Positions 1 to 7,946 are shown, numbered from the stretch's first letter. The stretch: 32,235 bases of DNA from Alphaproteobacteria bacterium (GCA_030433005.1 JAUILQ010000064.1:1-32235), one strand, 5' to 3'. Numbers and translations are program-made. Notes: generated by a model from the sequence alone, not told the origin.

Positions 1-838
1 GAAGAACTCGAACGGCGAGATCGCCGTCGAGATCTACGACAGCGCGCAGCTCTACAAGGACAAGGAGGTGCCGGCGGCGGTCGGCTCCGGCTCGATCGAG
101 GCCGGTGTCGCCTCGCTGACCCGCTATGTCGGCGACATCCCGGCGGTCGACATCTTCTATCAGCCGTTCCTGTTCGATTCCGAGGAGAAGGTCCGCGCGG
201 CGGTGGCCAAGGGCTCGCCGATCCGCGGCCCGATCGACGAGGCGATCGAGGATACCGGCGCCACGGTGCTGTGGTGGCAGGCCTACGGCGGCGCGATCAT
301 GCTGTCGAACGGCGGGCCGATCAAAACCCCGGCCGACATGGAGGGCCAGAAGGTCCGCGTGTTCGGCAAGACGCTCGGCGACTTCGTCGAGGCCGCCGGC
401 GGCGCGCCGACCCTGATCTCCGGCTCCGAGCAGTATCTCGCCTACCAGCGCGGCACGGTCGACATCGGCATGACCGGCGTCTCCGGCGTCAAGTCGCGCA
501 AGCTCTGGGAAGTCATGGACACCATCACCGTGACCAACCACGCCGACATCGAGTTCATCGTCGTGGTCAACACCGAGTTCTGGAACGGCCTGACGGACGA
601 GCAGCGGTCGATCATCACGGCCGCCGCCGAGAAGGCAGAGGCCCACGTGCGCGACGAGATGTCGAAGATCGAATCCGAGGCCTACGCCGCCGCCAAGGAG
701 AACGGCATGACGGTCTACGAGCCGACGACCGAGGAGATCGAGGCCTGGCGGGCGGTCAGCCAGCCGGTCTACGACGCCTACAAGGAGAAGACCGGCCCGC
801 TCGGCAACGAGCTGCTGAAGGCCGCCTCCGAGATGTAG
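1..838 (+). CDS. TRAP transporter solute-binding protein DctP (5' truncated by window edge)
   Basis: Periplasmic substrate-binding protein of a tripartite ATP-independent periplasmic (TRAP) transporter, which captures an organic acid and delivers it to the DctQM membrane pair. The reading frame is already open at base 2 (first residues KNSNGEIAVEIYDSAQLYKD), so the signal peptide and N-terminal lobe lie upstream of the window. The visible 278 residues show DctP-family features: a GSIEAG segment, AYGGAIMLSNGGPIKTPADMEGQKVRV (in two parts, the usual 'P.D..G.KVRV' block), and a long helical C-terminus rich in Glu, Lys and Ala. It ends at a TAG 91 bp before dctQ, and that gap holds a strong stem-loop. 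The substrate cannot be read from sequence. The lyase-family enzyme at the end of the operon suggests a di- or tricarboxylate, which is inference only. Confidence 0.92.
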   Translation, partial: KNSNGEIAVEIYDSAQLYKDKEVPAAVGSGSIEAGVASLTRYVGDIPAVDIFYQPFLFDSEEKVRAAVAKGSPIRGPIDEAIEDTGATVLWWQAYGGAIMLSNGGPIKTPADMEGQKVRVFGKTLGDFVEAAGGAPTLISGSEQYLAYQRGTVDIGMTGVSGVKSRKLWEVMDTITVTNHADIEFIVVVNTEFWNGLTDEQRSIITAAAEKAEAHVRDEMSKIESEAYAAAKENGMTVYEPTTEEIEAWRAVSQPVYDAYKEKTGPLGNELLKAASEM

Positions 839-861
839 GGCCGCAAGGCACGACGAAGGAC

Positions 862-896
862 CGACGGGCCGTGCGCCGCCAGGCCGCGGCCCGTCG
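862..896 (+). other. Intercistronic stem-loop between dctP and dctQ
   Basis: Perfect 10-bp inverted repeat: CGACGGGCCG at 862-871 pairs with CGGCCCGTCG at 887-896, with a 15-nt loop that can pair further internally. It lies 24 nt after the dctP stop and has no T-run after it, so it looks like an mRNA stabiliser or partial processing/attenuation element rather than a full terminator. The same arrangement occurs at the other two TRAP loci in the window. Confidence 0.6.
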
Positions 897-929
897 CCCG
901 CTTCCGCGTCGCCGATTCCGGGGACCGCC

Positions 930-1442
930 ATGCTCGATCGCCTGACCACGGCCCTGGCGTGGCTCGCCGCCGCGCTGTTCACGCTCGCCGGGGCGATGCT
1001 GACCTACGAGGTCGTCGCCCGCTACTTCTTCACCGCGCCGACCATCTGGGCCGCCGAGCTCAGCCAGCTCTGCCTGATCTGGGGCGCGCTGATCGCCATG
1101 GCCTGGGCGCTGCGCGCGCGCCGCCACATCGTGGTCGACGCCGTCGCCGCGCTGCTGCCGCCGGCGGTGCGGCGCTGGACCGACGGCTTCGCGATGCTCT
1201 TCGTCGCCGCCTTCAGCGCCGCCCTGGTCTGGAAGGGCTGGCCGATCTTCTGGGATTCCTTCGAACGCGGGCGCACGACCGGCTCGATGCTCGACCTGCC
1301 GTCCTGGGTCGCCGAGCTGGCGGTGCCGCTCGGCTTCCTGCTGCTCGGCATCCAGGCCGTGGTCGAGATGCTGCGCATCCTGCGCCACGGCGCCGACGCG
1401 CCGCTGCACGCGCAGGGCGAGGAACGGGGCTACGGCGAATGA
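930..1442 (+). CDS. TRAP transporter small permease DctQ
   Basis: Small membrane subunit of the first TRAP transporter; it pairs with DctM in the inner membrane. The 170 residues contain four hydrophobic segments (about residues 8-28, 43-62, 87-108 and 126-147) and the family signature region with conserved E and W residues (WAAELSQLCLIWGALIAMAW). The ATG at 930 follows a GGGGA stretch. Its TGA stop overlaps the dctM start in an ATGA (1439-1442), indicating translational coupling. Confidence 0.9.
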   Translation: MLDRLTTALAWLAAALFTLAGAMLTYEVVARYFFTAPTIWAAELSQLCLIWGALIAMAWALRARRHIVVDAVAALLPPAVRRWTDGFAMLFVAAFSAALVWKGWPIFWDSFERGRTTGSMLDLPSWVAELAVPLGFLLLGIQAVVEMLRILRHGADAPLHAQGEERGYGE

Positions 1443-2713
1443 CCATCCTGCTGATCCTCGCCGCGCTCTTCGCGCTGCTGCTGCTGCGCGTGCCGGTCGC
1501 CTTCGCGCTCGGCGGGCTCGGCCTGCTGATGCTGCTGTTCGGCGGCTTCTCGCCGCTGATGGCGCCGCAGGCCGTGCTCTCGACCCTCGACGGCTTCATC
1601 CTGCTGGCCGTGCCGCTGTTCCTGCTGATGTCCAACGTGCTGCTCAAGGGCGGCGTCGGCGCCGACCTCTTCGCCGCGGTCCAGGCCTGGGTCGGCCACT
1701 GGCCGGGCGGCCTGGCGGTGGCGACGATCCTGTCCTGCGGCATCTTCGCCGCGATCTCCGGCTCCTCGGTCGCGACCGCCGCGACGATCGGCACCGTGGC
1801 GATCCCCGAGATGATCCGGCGCGGCTACGAGAAGCGCTTCGTCTACGGCCTGCTCGCCGCGGGCGGCACGCTCGGCATCCTGATCCCGCCGTCGATCCCG
1901 ATGATCGTCTACGGCTTCGTCACCGAGGAGTCGGTGATCGCGCTGTTCCTCGCCGGCGTCGGCCCGGGGGCGGCGCTGCTGGTGCTCTTCGTCCTCTTCG
2001 CGATGGTCCACGCCCGCTTCTTCGGCGGCAGCCAGGCCGTCGACAAGGCGAGCTGGCCGGAGCGCTGGCGCGCCAGCCGACGGGCGCTGCCCAGCGTCGC
2101 GCTGGCCGCGCTGATCATCGGCGTCATCTACTCCGGCGCGGCGACGCCGACCGAGGCCGCGGCGATCGGCTTCGCCGCCGCCCTGGCGATCACCGGCTTG
2201 GTGCTGCGCACCCTGACCTGGCGCAGCTTCCGCGAGGCCTGCTTCGAGGGCATGTCGACGACCGTGGTGATCCTGCTGATCGTCGCCGGCGCCAAGATCT
2301 TCGGCAAGGCCATCGCGCTCTACCGCATCCCGCAGGACATCTCGCTGTTCCTCGGCTCCTCGCTCGACACGCCGCTCTTGTTCATCCTGGTCGTCGGCCT
2401 GGTGCTGCTCGCCATGGGCCTGGTCTTCGAGGCGCTGTCGATGGTCCTGATCATGACCCCGGTATTGCTGCCGGCCGCCATGCAGATGGGCTTCGACCCG
2501 ATCTGGTTCGGCGTCTTCATGGTGATCATGGTCGAGTGCGCGCTGATCACCCCGCCGGTCGGCCTGAACCTCTACGTCATACAATCCGTGGCCAAGGCCC
2601 GGCTCGGCGAGGTCGCCCAGGGCGTGCTGCCGTTCCTGCTGCTGATGTTCGCGACCGTGCTGCTGCTCTACGTCTGGCCCGACCTCGCCCTCTACATTCC
2701 CTTCAAGCTGTGA
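1439..2713 (+). CDS. TRAP transporter large permease DctM
   Basis: Large membrane subunit of the TRAP transporter, which carries the Na+-coupled transport path. It is 424 residues, the normal family length, with about 11-12 hydrophobic segments. It has the DctM landmarks GISGSS-like 'AAISGSSVATAATIGTVAIPEM' (in two parts), 'LGILIPPSIPMIVYG', 'TPTEAAAIG' and 'ITPPVGLNLYV'. It starts inside the dctQ stop codon (ATGA) and ends 13 bp before the next gene, so dctP-dctQ-dctM and the lyase gene form one transcription unit. Confidence 0.93.
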   Translation: MTILLILAALFALLLLRVPVAFALGGLGLLMLLFGGFSPLMAPQAVLSTLDGFILLAVPLFLLMSNVLLKGGVGADLFAAVQAWVGHWPGGLAVATILSCGIFAAISGSSVATAATIGTVAIPEMIRRGYEKRFVYGLLAAGGTLGILIPPSIPMIVYGFVTEESVIALFLAGVGPGAALLVLFVLFAMVHARFFGGSQAVDKASWPERWRASRRALPSVALAALIIGVIYSGAATPTEAAAIGFAAALAITGLVLRTLTWRSFREACFEGMSTTVVILLIVAGAKIFGKAIALYRIPQDISLFLGSSLDTPLLFILVVGLVLLAMGLVFEALSMVLIMTPVLLPAAMQMGFDPIWFGVFMVIMVECALITPPVGLNLYVIQSVAKARLGEVAQGVLPFLLLMFATVLLLYVWPDLALYIPFKL

Positions 2714-2726
2714 GACCCCTCGAGCC

Positions 2727-3632
2727 ATGAGCGCCAAGCCCTCTAACCCCCAGGCCGCCAACCCCCAGGCCGACGCCCTCCGCAGGCTTCTCCAGCGCGA
2801 CGAGCTGCTGGTCATGCCCTGCTGCTTCGACCCGCTGTCGGCCAAGCTGATCGCCCAGGAGGGCTTCGCGCTGACCTTCATGTCGGGCTTCGCCGCCTCG
2901 GCCGCCCGCATCGGCGAGCCCGACCTCGGCCTAATGAGCTACGCCGAGGTCGTCGACCAGGCGCGCGCCATCGCCGAGGCGGTCGAGATCCCGGTGATCG
3001 GCGACGGCGACACCGGCTACGGCAACGCCATGAACGTGCGCCGCACGGTCCGCGGCTTCGCGCGCGCCGGCTGCGCGGCGGTGATGATCGAGGACCAGGT
3101 GGCGCCCAAGCGCTGCGGCCACACGCCGGGCAAGGAGGTGGTCGGCCGCGACGAGGCCTTCGACCGCATCAAGGCGGCCGCCGACGCGCGCGCCGAGGAC
3201 GACATCCTGATCCTGGCGCGCACTGACGCCCGCCACGAGCACGGCCTGGGCGAGGCGATCGAGCGCGCCGCCCGCTTCGCCGAGCTGGGCGCCGACATCC
3301 TCTTCGTCGAGGCGCCGAGGAACGAGGCCGAGATGCGCGAGCTCTGCCAGGCGCTGCCGGGCCCGAAGATGGCCAACATCGTCGAGGGCGGCGAGACCCC
3401 GAGCCTGCCCTACGCCGAGCTGCGGGACATCGGCTACTCGATCGCCGCCTATCCCCTGACCCTGATGGCGGCGGCGATGAAGGCCATGGTCGAGGCGCTC
3501 GAGACCATGAAGCAGGGCCCCGCCGGCCCGGAGCGCCTGATGGACTTCGTTGAGCTCAGGCGGCGCATCGGCTTCGACGCCTACTACGAGATCTCCGAGG
3601 CCTACCGCTCGTCGGTCCGGCGCATGGGCTGA
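2727..3632 (+). CDS. Isocitrate lyase/PEP mutase superfamily protein (methylisocitrate lyase-like)
   Basis: A 301-residue TIM-barrel enzyme of the ICL/PEP mutase superfamily, which cleaves or forms C-C or C-P bonds next to a carboxylate using Mg2+. Visible motifs are the DGDTGYG Mg-binding loop (93-99), IED (121-123), the lyase signature KRCGH (128-132) and ARTDA (164-168). The Cys in KRCGH is the catalytic residue of the lyase branch, so a C-C lyase (2-methylisocitrate, 2,3-dimethylmalate or a related 2-hydroxy acid) is likelier than a phosphonomutase. It sits 13 bp after dctM and probably acts on the TRAP substrate or a product of it. It should not be named prpB: no methylcitrate genes are nearby and the N-terminus (residues 1-16) is unusually Asn/Gln/Pro-rich. 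Confidence 0.85.
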   Translation: MSAKPSNPQAANPQADALRRLLQRDELLVMPCCFDPLSAKLIAQEGFALTFMSGFAASAARIGEPDLGLMSYAEVVDQARAIAEAVEIPVIGDGDTGYGNAMNVRRTVRGFARAGCAAVMIEDQVAPKRCGHTPGKEVVGRDEAFDRIKAAADARAEDDILILARTDARHEHGLGEAIERAARFAELGADILFVEAPRNEAEMRELCQALPGPKMANIVEGGETPSLPYAELRDIGYSIAAYPLTLMAAAMKAMVEALETMKQGPAGPERLMDFVELRRRIGFDAYYEISEAYRSSVRRMG

Positions 3633-3744
3633 GATTTGACCTTTGTGCCCGCGTCGATGAGCTCTTCGCGCAGGCCTGCACAATCAGCGGCACCGTGGAG
3701 ATGCTGTTTAGATCTCTAAGACTAGCAACCCATCGAATCGTTGT

Positions 3745-3759
3745 GTTCCGTATATGTTC
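3745..3759 (+). promoter_or_regulatory. Candidate LexA (SOS) box, GTTC-N7-GTTC
   Basis: GTTC at 3745-3748 and GTTC at 3756-3759 are separated by seven bases (CGTATAT). This is an exact match to the direct-repeat LexA box of Alphaproteobacteria, and it lies in an AT-richer intergenic patch. About one exact match in 64 kb of double-strand search space would be expected by chance at this base composition, so position and context carry the weight. No recognisable protein gene starts immediately downstream; the structured RNA candidate does. Confidence 0.45.
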
Positions 3760-3764
3760 CCGCT

Positions 3765-3900
3765 GACACGAACTCCACCCTTGGAAAATAATGGAAGCCG
3801 ACTCGGAAGAGAGCCGGCTTCCATCCCCGGTGACGGACTTTCCGGGTCCGAGAATTAGCCTAGCCGCTCGCCCCCGCCTTCCAAAAGCGGGGGCGTTCTC
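3765..3900 (+). ncRNA. Candidate structured small RNA (possibly SOS-controlled)
   Basis: I recognise no known RNA family here. Three stem-loops follow one another. The first is a 10-bp stem, ATGGAAGCCG (3791-3800) with CGGCTTCCAT (3815-3824), whose loop can add a CTC/GAG pairing. The second is a short CCCGG/CCGGG stem around 3827-3845. The third is the terminator-like stem at 3869-3895. The 5' end is a guess based on the LexA-like box just upstream; the 3' end is set by the terminator. A 60-codon frame at 3791-3973 overlaps it but has no ribosome site and crosses the terminator. Alternatives are a decayed gene remnant or a terminator pair for neighbouring transcripts. Confidence 0.35.
3869..3900 (+). 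terminator. Rho-independent terminator-like hairpin
   Basis: CGCCCCCGC (3869-3877) pairs with GCGGGGGCG (3887-3895), a 9-bp GC stem with a 9-nt loop, followed by TTCTCGTT. The T-run is modest but typical of GC-rich alphaproteobacteria. It would end a plus-strand transcript from this gap, or read-through from the TRAP operon. Confidence 0.6.
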
Positions 3901-3946
3901 GTTGGTCGGAAGTTTTCTACAAGTGGCGAGTTTCCGTCAACGGGAA

Positions 3947-3967
3947 AGCGATACACTTTGTATCGCT
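3947..3967 (-). terminator. Weak hairpin downstream of radC
   Basis: AGCGATAC (3947-3954) pairs with GTATCGCT (3960-3967) around a 5-nt loop. Read on the minus strand, the stem is followed by TTCCCG, so it could weakly terminate the sfsA-map-radC transcript about 125 nt after the radC stop. The remainder of 3633-4091 outside the listed elements shows nothing I can identify. Confidence 0.3.
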
Positions 3968-4091
3968 CCATAGCTTCCGAGGGCTATCATCCCGTAGCTC
4001 GACAGTTTGGTCGCTTAGTTCGCCAAGAGCCGGCTTGATTGAGTGCTAAAGCTCGAAACGGTGATAGCTGGTCGCAGGGTCACGGGGCGCC

Positions 4092-4832
4092 CTACAGCAG
4101 CCCCTTCGCCCGGAAGCTCGTGTGGCCGTCGCGGGCGACGATGACGTGGTCGTGGAGCGCGATGCCGAGCTTGGCCGCGGTCTCGCCGAGCTCGCGGGTC
4201 ATCTCGATGTCGGCGCGGCTCGGCGTCGGGTCGCCGCTCGGGTGGTTGTGCACCAGGATCAGCGCCGAGGCGTCCAGCTCCAGGGCGCGCTTGACGACCT
4301 CGCGCGGATAGACCGGGGTGTGGTCGACCGTGCCGCGCTGCTGGCGTTCGTCGGCGAGCAGGCGGTTCTTGCGGTCGAGGAACAGCAGGTGGAAGCACTC
4401 GACCGGCTGGTGGGCGAGCGCGATGCGCAGGTAGTCGACCAGCTTGTCCCAGGAGCCGATCACCGGGCGCTCGCTGGCCTGGGCGCGGGCCAGGCGCAGG
4501 CTCGCGGCGGCCACGGTCTTGAGCGCGGCGATGCCGGTGTCGCGCAGCTTCGGGTCGACCCGGCGCAGCCGCTCCGGCGAGGCCGAGAGCACGGCGGCCA
4601 GGCTGCCGTCGAACTCGGCGAGCAGCTTCTTGGCCAGCGGCTTCACGTCCTTGCGCGCGTCGTTGGCGAACAGCAGCAGCTCGAGCAGCTCGTAGTCGGG
4701 CAGCGCCTCCGGCCCGCCGTCGAGCAGCCGCCTGCGCAGGCGGTCGCGGTGGCCGAGGTGGTCGGGCTTGGTCTTCTCGTCTGCTTGGCCAGGGGCCGGC
4801 GCGTCGAACAGCGGTGCGCCCGCGTCCTTCAC
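4092..4832 (-). CDS. radC: RadC family JAB-domain protein
   Basis: Member of the RadC (DUF2466) family, long annotated as a DNA repair protein though its biochemical role is unsettled. The 246 residues comprise an N-terminal helix-hairpin-helix-like UPF0758 region (about 25-120) and a C-terminal JAB/MPN metalloprotease-like domain. That domain has Glu145 and the complete metal motif HNHPSGDPTPSRAD (195-208). The start is a GTG at 4832, preceded by GGAG at 9-nt spacing and only 16 bp after the map stop, so it is co-transcribed with map. The first ~25 residues are variable and an internal start is possible. Confidence 0.93.
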   Translation of the reverse strand: MKDAGAPLFDAPAPGQADEKTKPDHLGHRDRLRRRLLDGGPEALPDYELLELLLFANDARKDVKPLAKKLLAEFDGSLAAVLSASPERLRRVDPKLRDTGIAALKTVAAASLRLARAQASERPVIGSWDKLVDYLRIALAHQPVECFHLLFLDRKNRLLADERQQRGTVDHTPVYPREVVKRALELDASALILVHNHPSGDPTPSRADIEMTRELGETAAKLGIALHDHVIVARDGHTSFRAKGLL

Positions 4833-4848
4833 GGCCGGCCGCTCCGGC

Positions 4849-5670
4849 TCAGGCCGGGTAGGGCGGGCGGTCCCAGCCCTTCGGCGACAGCGTGAAGACC
4901 TCGTAGCCGTCGCCGGTGACGCCGATCGAGTGCTCGAACTGCGCCGAGAGCTTGCGGTCGCGGGTCACCGCGGTCCAGCCGTCGTCGAGCAGCTTCACCT
5001 GCCAGGTGCCGCCGTTGACCATCGGCTCGATGGTGAAGAACATGCCCTCGCGCAGGGTCACGCCGGTGCCCGGCTTGCCGTAGTGCAGCACGCTGGGCGC
5101 GTCGTGGAACACGCGGCCCAGGCCGTGGCCGCAGAAGTCGCGCACCACCGAGAAGCGCTGGGCCTCGACGAAGGACTGGATGGCGTGGCCGACGTCGCCC
5201 AGCGTCGCGCCGGGCCTGACCGCCTCGATGCCGCGCCACATCGCCTCGAAGGTGACGTCGACCAGCCGCTTGGCGCGCACCGGCACCTTGTCGCCGACGA
5301 AGAACATGCGGCTGGTGTCGCCGTGCCAGCCGTCGAGGATCACGGTGATGTCGATGTTCAGGATGTCGCCGTTGGCCAGCCGCTTGGTTTCGGCCGGGAT
5401 GCCGTGGCAGACCACGTGGTTGACCGAGGTGCAGATCGACTTGGGAAAGCCGCGGTAGCCGAGCGGCGCCGGTACGGCGCCACGCTCGACGATGTAGTCG
5501 TGGCAGAGCTTGTCCAGGGCGTCGGTCGTAACGCCGGGCTCGACGTGCGGCGTGATGAAGTCGAGGACCTCGGCGGCCAGCCGGCCGGCCTTGCGCATCG
5601 CCTCGAAATCGGCGTCGCCGTGAAGCGTGATCCGCCGGGATTCCTGGAGGGTGGCGGCTTGGTCCTGCAT
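4849..5670 (-). CDS. map: Type I methionine aminopeptidase
   Basis: Removes the initiator methionine from nascent proteins in the cytosol. All five metal ligands are visible when numbered from the chosen start: Asp107 (NIDIT), Asp118 (GDTS), His182 (GHGLG), Glu215 (IEPM) and Glu246 (FEHS). His89 (CHGIP) lies near the active site. I place the start at the ATG at 5670 (MQDQAATL), not the longer frame opening at 5712, because GGAAAG lies 7 nt before it and the resulting 273 residues match the usual length. It is the middle gene of sfsA-map-radC. The 110-bp gap to sfsA contains an AT-rich patch that may give map its own promoter, reasonable for an essential gene. Confidence 0.96.
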   Translation of the reverse strand: MQDQAATLQESRRITLHGDADFEAMRKAGRLAAEVLDFITPHVEPGVTTDALDKLCHDYIVERGAVPAPLGYRGFPKSICTSVNHVVCHGIPAETKRLANGDILNIDITVILDGWHGDTSRMFFVGDKVPVRAKRLVDVTFEAMWRGIEAVRPGATLGDVGHAIQSFVEAQRFSVVRDFCGHGLGRVFHDAPSVLHYGKPGTGVTLREGMFFTIEPMVNGGTWQVKLLDDGWTAVTRDRKLSAQFEHSIGVTGDGYEVFTLSPKGWDRPPYPA

Positions 5671-5780
5671 GGCGTGTCTTTCCGAAAATACAGTCCGAGA
5701 ATAAAGCGACACCCGCTGCGCGCGCTATGCGCGTGGCGGCGGAGCGAATGTCCCCTAGTTTGACACGCCCGGCCGAGGCT

Positions 5781-6539
5781 TCAAGCCTCGATGGCCGTCG
5801 GCCCGGCCGGCGCGCCGCTACCCGCGGACGGCGAGGCGACCGGCAGGGCGCGTGTCGGCTCGATGCCCGCGAGGGTCGGGCGCCAGGCGTGGCAGAAGGC
5901 CTCCACGCCGCGCTCCCGCGCCTCGGCGAAGGCCGCGGCATAGGCCGGATCGAGGTCGGCGGCGAGCGACAGGCGCTCGCAGTCGTCGCGCTGCACGACG
6001 AACAGCATGACCGCGCGCGCCCCGGCCTCGGCGGCTTCGGCCAGCTCCAGCAGGTGCTTGGCGCCGCGGGCGGTGACGCAGTCGGGAAACTCGGCCAGTC
6101 CCGGCCGGCGGCGCAGGTGGACGTTCTTGATCTCGACGTAGCAGGGCGGCCGGCCCGGGCCCTCCAGCAGCAGGTCGATGCGGCTGCTGTGGCCGTAGCG
6201 CACCTCTCGGCGCAGCTGCGGATAGCCGGCCAGCGGCGCGATGCGGCCGGCGGCCAGGGCCTCCTCGGCCAGGCGGTTGGGCCGGGCGGTGTTGATGCCG
6301 ACCAGCGTGCCGTCGGCCTCGACCAGCTCCCAGGAGAAGGGCAGCTTGTTGCCGGGCCGGCCCGGCGCCAGCCAGACCCGCGAGCCCGGCGCCATCAGGC
6401 CGAGCATGGCGCCCGGGTTCGGGCAGTGCACGGTCAGCTCGCGCCCGGCTTCGGATCCCTCGACGATTTCGACGTCGGCGAGGAAGCGCTTGTAGCGGCG
6501 AATCAGGCGGGCCTCGACCAGCGGTTCGGGGAACTTCAT
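5781..6539 (-). CDS. sfsA: SfsA family nuclease (sugar fermentation stimulation protein)
   Basis: SfsA proteins have an N-terminal OB-like domain and a C-terminal PD-(D/E)XK nuclease-like domain; the biological role is poorly defined. The start MKFPEPLVEARLIRRYKRF is typical of the family, so I use the ATG at 6539, not the far longer open frame. The nuclease core is visible as 'SRIDLLLEG' followed by 'CYVEIKNVHL' (E-x-K) and 'FPDCVTARGAKHL'. At 252 residues it is slightly longer than usual because of a low-complexity Ala/Pro/Ser/Gly tail (about the last 20 residues). No clear Shine-Dalgarno site precedes the ATG. It is first in a conserved block with map and radC, and divergent from the lipoprotein gene at 6640. 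Confidence 0.93.
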   Translation of the reverse strand: MKFPEPLVEARLIRRYKRFLADVEIVEGSEAGRELTVHCPNPGAMLGLMAPGSRVWLAPGRPGNKLPFSWELVEADGTLVGINTARPNRLAEEALAAGRIAPLAGYPQLRREVRYGHSSRIDLLLEGPGRPPCYVEIKNVHLRRRPGLAEFPDCVTARGAKHLLELAEAAEAGARAVMLFVVQRDDCERLSLAADLDPAYAAAFAEARERGVEAFCHAWRPTLAGIEPTRALPVASPSAGSGAPAGPTAIEA

Positions 6540-6639
6540 GGCGCTTTGGTGGCACAGCGCGCGGCCGGCCGGCAAGCCGTCATGGCGCCAGCGCGATTCC
6601 GCGCTTGTCCCGCGCTTCCGGCCGTTCCAGTTTAGGGGA

Positions 6640-7146
6640 ATGCGCGTCCTGATTGCCCCCATCCCAGCGGTCCTGCTGGTCTTCTCCTTGGCCGCCTGCG
6701 CCGAGCGGGAAACCCTTCGCCCGGAGGGCGCGACAGCGCCCGCCGCGTCCCAATCCACCGGCGAGTCCACCGGCCAGCCCCAAGGCCAGCCCTCGAGCCC
6801 CTCCGCGGGCACGGCGCCCGCCAAGGTCGCGCCGCCGCCGGCCCTGGAGCCGGGCGCGGTCTCCGACACGGCGGCGCCGGCCGCCGCCCCGGCAGGCGCG
6901 GCTCCGGCGCCCTCGCGGGCTCGGCAGCCGAGCGAGCAGGACCTGGCCGACTGCTACCGCTACGCGCAGGCGACGATCGCCCACGACCGGCGCATCGACC
7001 GCGACCGCGGCGACGCCGGCGGCTTCGGCAGCCTGGGCGGCGACGTCGGCGCCTTCTCGGCGCAGATCTCCAAGGTCGGCGAGGCCTCGACCTTCGACCG
7101 CGCCTACGCCTCCTGCATGCGCAGCAAGGGCTACGACGGCGAATGA
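6640..7146 (+). CDS. Small putative lipoprotein with Ala/Pro-rich linker
   Basis: 168 residues starting MRVLIAPIPAVLLVFSLAACAER, a signal peptide ending in the lipobox LAAC, so the mature protein is probably lipidated at that Cys. Residues ~25-95 form a low-complexity Ala/Pro/Ser/Gln linker. The C-terminal ~70 residues (from 'EQDLADCYRYAQATI') form a compact domain with two Cys (in 'ADCYRY' and 'YASCMRSKGY') that could form a disulfide. I do not recognise the family. The ATG is preceded directly by AGGGGA with almost no spacing. Its stop overlaps the start of the next gene (ATGA at 7143). Confidence 0.8.
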   Translation: MRVLIAPIPAVLLVFSLAACAERETLRPEGATAPAASQSTGESTGQPQGQPSSPSAGTAPAKVAPPPALEPGAVSDTAAPAAAPAGAAPAPSRARQPSEQDLADCYRYAQATIAHDRRIDRDRGDAGGFGSLGGDVGAFSAQISKVGEASTFDRAYASCMRSKGYDGE

Positions 7147-7946
7147 GCGCGGGCGCCGCCGCGCGCACGGTGACCGCCGGGCTGGTGATCATCGGCAACG
7201 AGATCCTCTCCGGCCGCACCAAGGACGCCAACCTGGCCTTCCTCGGCGAGGAGCTGAACGGGCTGGGCGTGCGGCTCAGCGAAGTGCGGGTCGTGGCCGA
7301 CGTGGAGGCGGCGATCGTCGAGGCGGTCAACGCCCTGCGCGCGCGCTACGACTACGTCTTCACGACCGGCGGCATCGGCCCGACCCACGACGACATCACG
7401 GTCGACTGCGTCGCCAAGGCCTTCGGCCGGCCGGTCGTCGTGCACCCCGAGGCCAAGGCGCTTCTGGAGGCCCACTACGGCGACCAGATCAACCCCGCGC
7501 GCCTGCGCATGGCGCGGGCGCCGGAAGGCGCCGGACTGGTCGACAACCCGGTGTCGGTCGCGCCCGGCCTGAAGATCGAGAACGTCTACGTCCTGGCCGG
7601 CATCCCGAAGATCATGCAGGCGCAGTTCCGCAGCCTCAGCCACGAGCTGGTCGGCGGCCGGCCGCTGCAGTCGCGCAGCTTCCCGGTGGCGGTGCCGGAG
7701 TCGGTGGTGGCGCCGGGCCTGACCGCGCTGCAGGAGCGCTTCCCCGACGTCGAGATGGGCAGCTATCCCTTCGCCCGCGGCGGCCGCTTCGGCACCTCGC
7801 TGGTGCTCCGGGCGACCGACGAGGAGCGGCTCGACGCCGCCGAAGCCGGCCTGCGGGAACTGCTCGACGAGCTCAGGGCGGAGCCGATGCCGGAGGCGGC
7901 GCCGGCAGAAACCCCGGCGGGCGCGCATGACGGGGCGACGCGGTAG
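7143..7946 (+). CDS. CinA-like molybdopterin-binding (MoCF) domain protein
   Basis: A 267-residue stand-alone MoaB/Mog-type domain of the CinA N-terminal/YfaY group. Motifs are GNEILSGRTKDAN (18-30) and TTGGIGPTHDDIT (74-86), the phosphate-binding loop of MoCF domains. The C-terminal nicotinamide-nucleotide deamidase domain of full CinA is missing, so NMN deamidase activity should not be assumed. Related proteins act in, or are annotated with, ADP-ribose/CoA pyrophosphate hydrolysis (the COG1058 domain). The C-terminus from ~245 is low-complexity Ala/Pro/Glu. It starts in the ATGA overlap with the lipoprotein gene and overlaps the following small membrane-protein gene by 20 bp. Confidence 0.88.
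   Translation: MSAGAAARTVTAGLVIIGNEILSGRTKDANLAFLGEELNGLGVRLSEVRVVADVEAAIVEAVNALRARYDYVFTTGGIGPTHDDITVDCVAKAFGRPVVVHPEAKALLEAHYGDQINPARLRMARAPEGAGLVDNPVSVAPGLKIENVYVLAGIPKIMQAQFRSLSHELVGGRPLQSRSFPVAVPESVVAPGLTALQERFPDVEMGSYPFARGGRFGTSLVLRATDEERLDAAEAGLRELLDELRAEPMPEAAPAETPAGAHDGATR

Noticed and set aside
1430..2911. 493-codon minus-strand frame across dctM
   Set aside because: Shadow of dctM: His/Gln/Arg/Asp-rich, no membrane or domain signal, typical of antisense frames in GC-rich DNA.
3633..3770. Open frame continuing after the lyase stop (about 43 codons, reading DLCARVDELFAQACT)
   Set aside because: No start or ribosome site and no family resemblance; it could be a gene remnant but cannot be supported.
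3791..3973. 60-residue open frame in the gap before radC
   Set aside because: No ribosome site; it begins inside one hairpin and reads through the terminator-like stem; composition unlike a protein. Structured RNA is the better reading.
5758..5790. TTGACA -35-like sequence on the plus strand
   Set aside because: It points into the 3' end of sfsA on the antisense strand with no -10 and no gene to serve.
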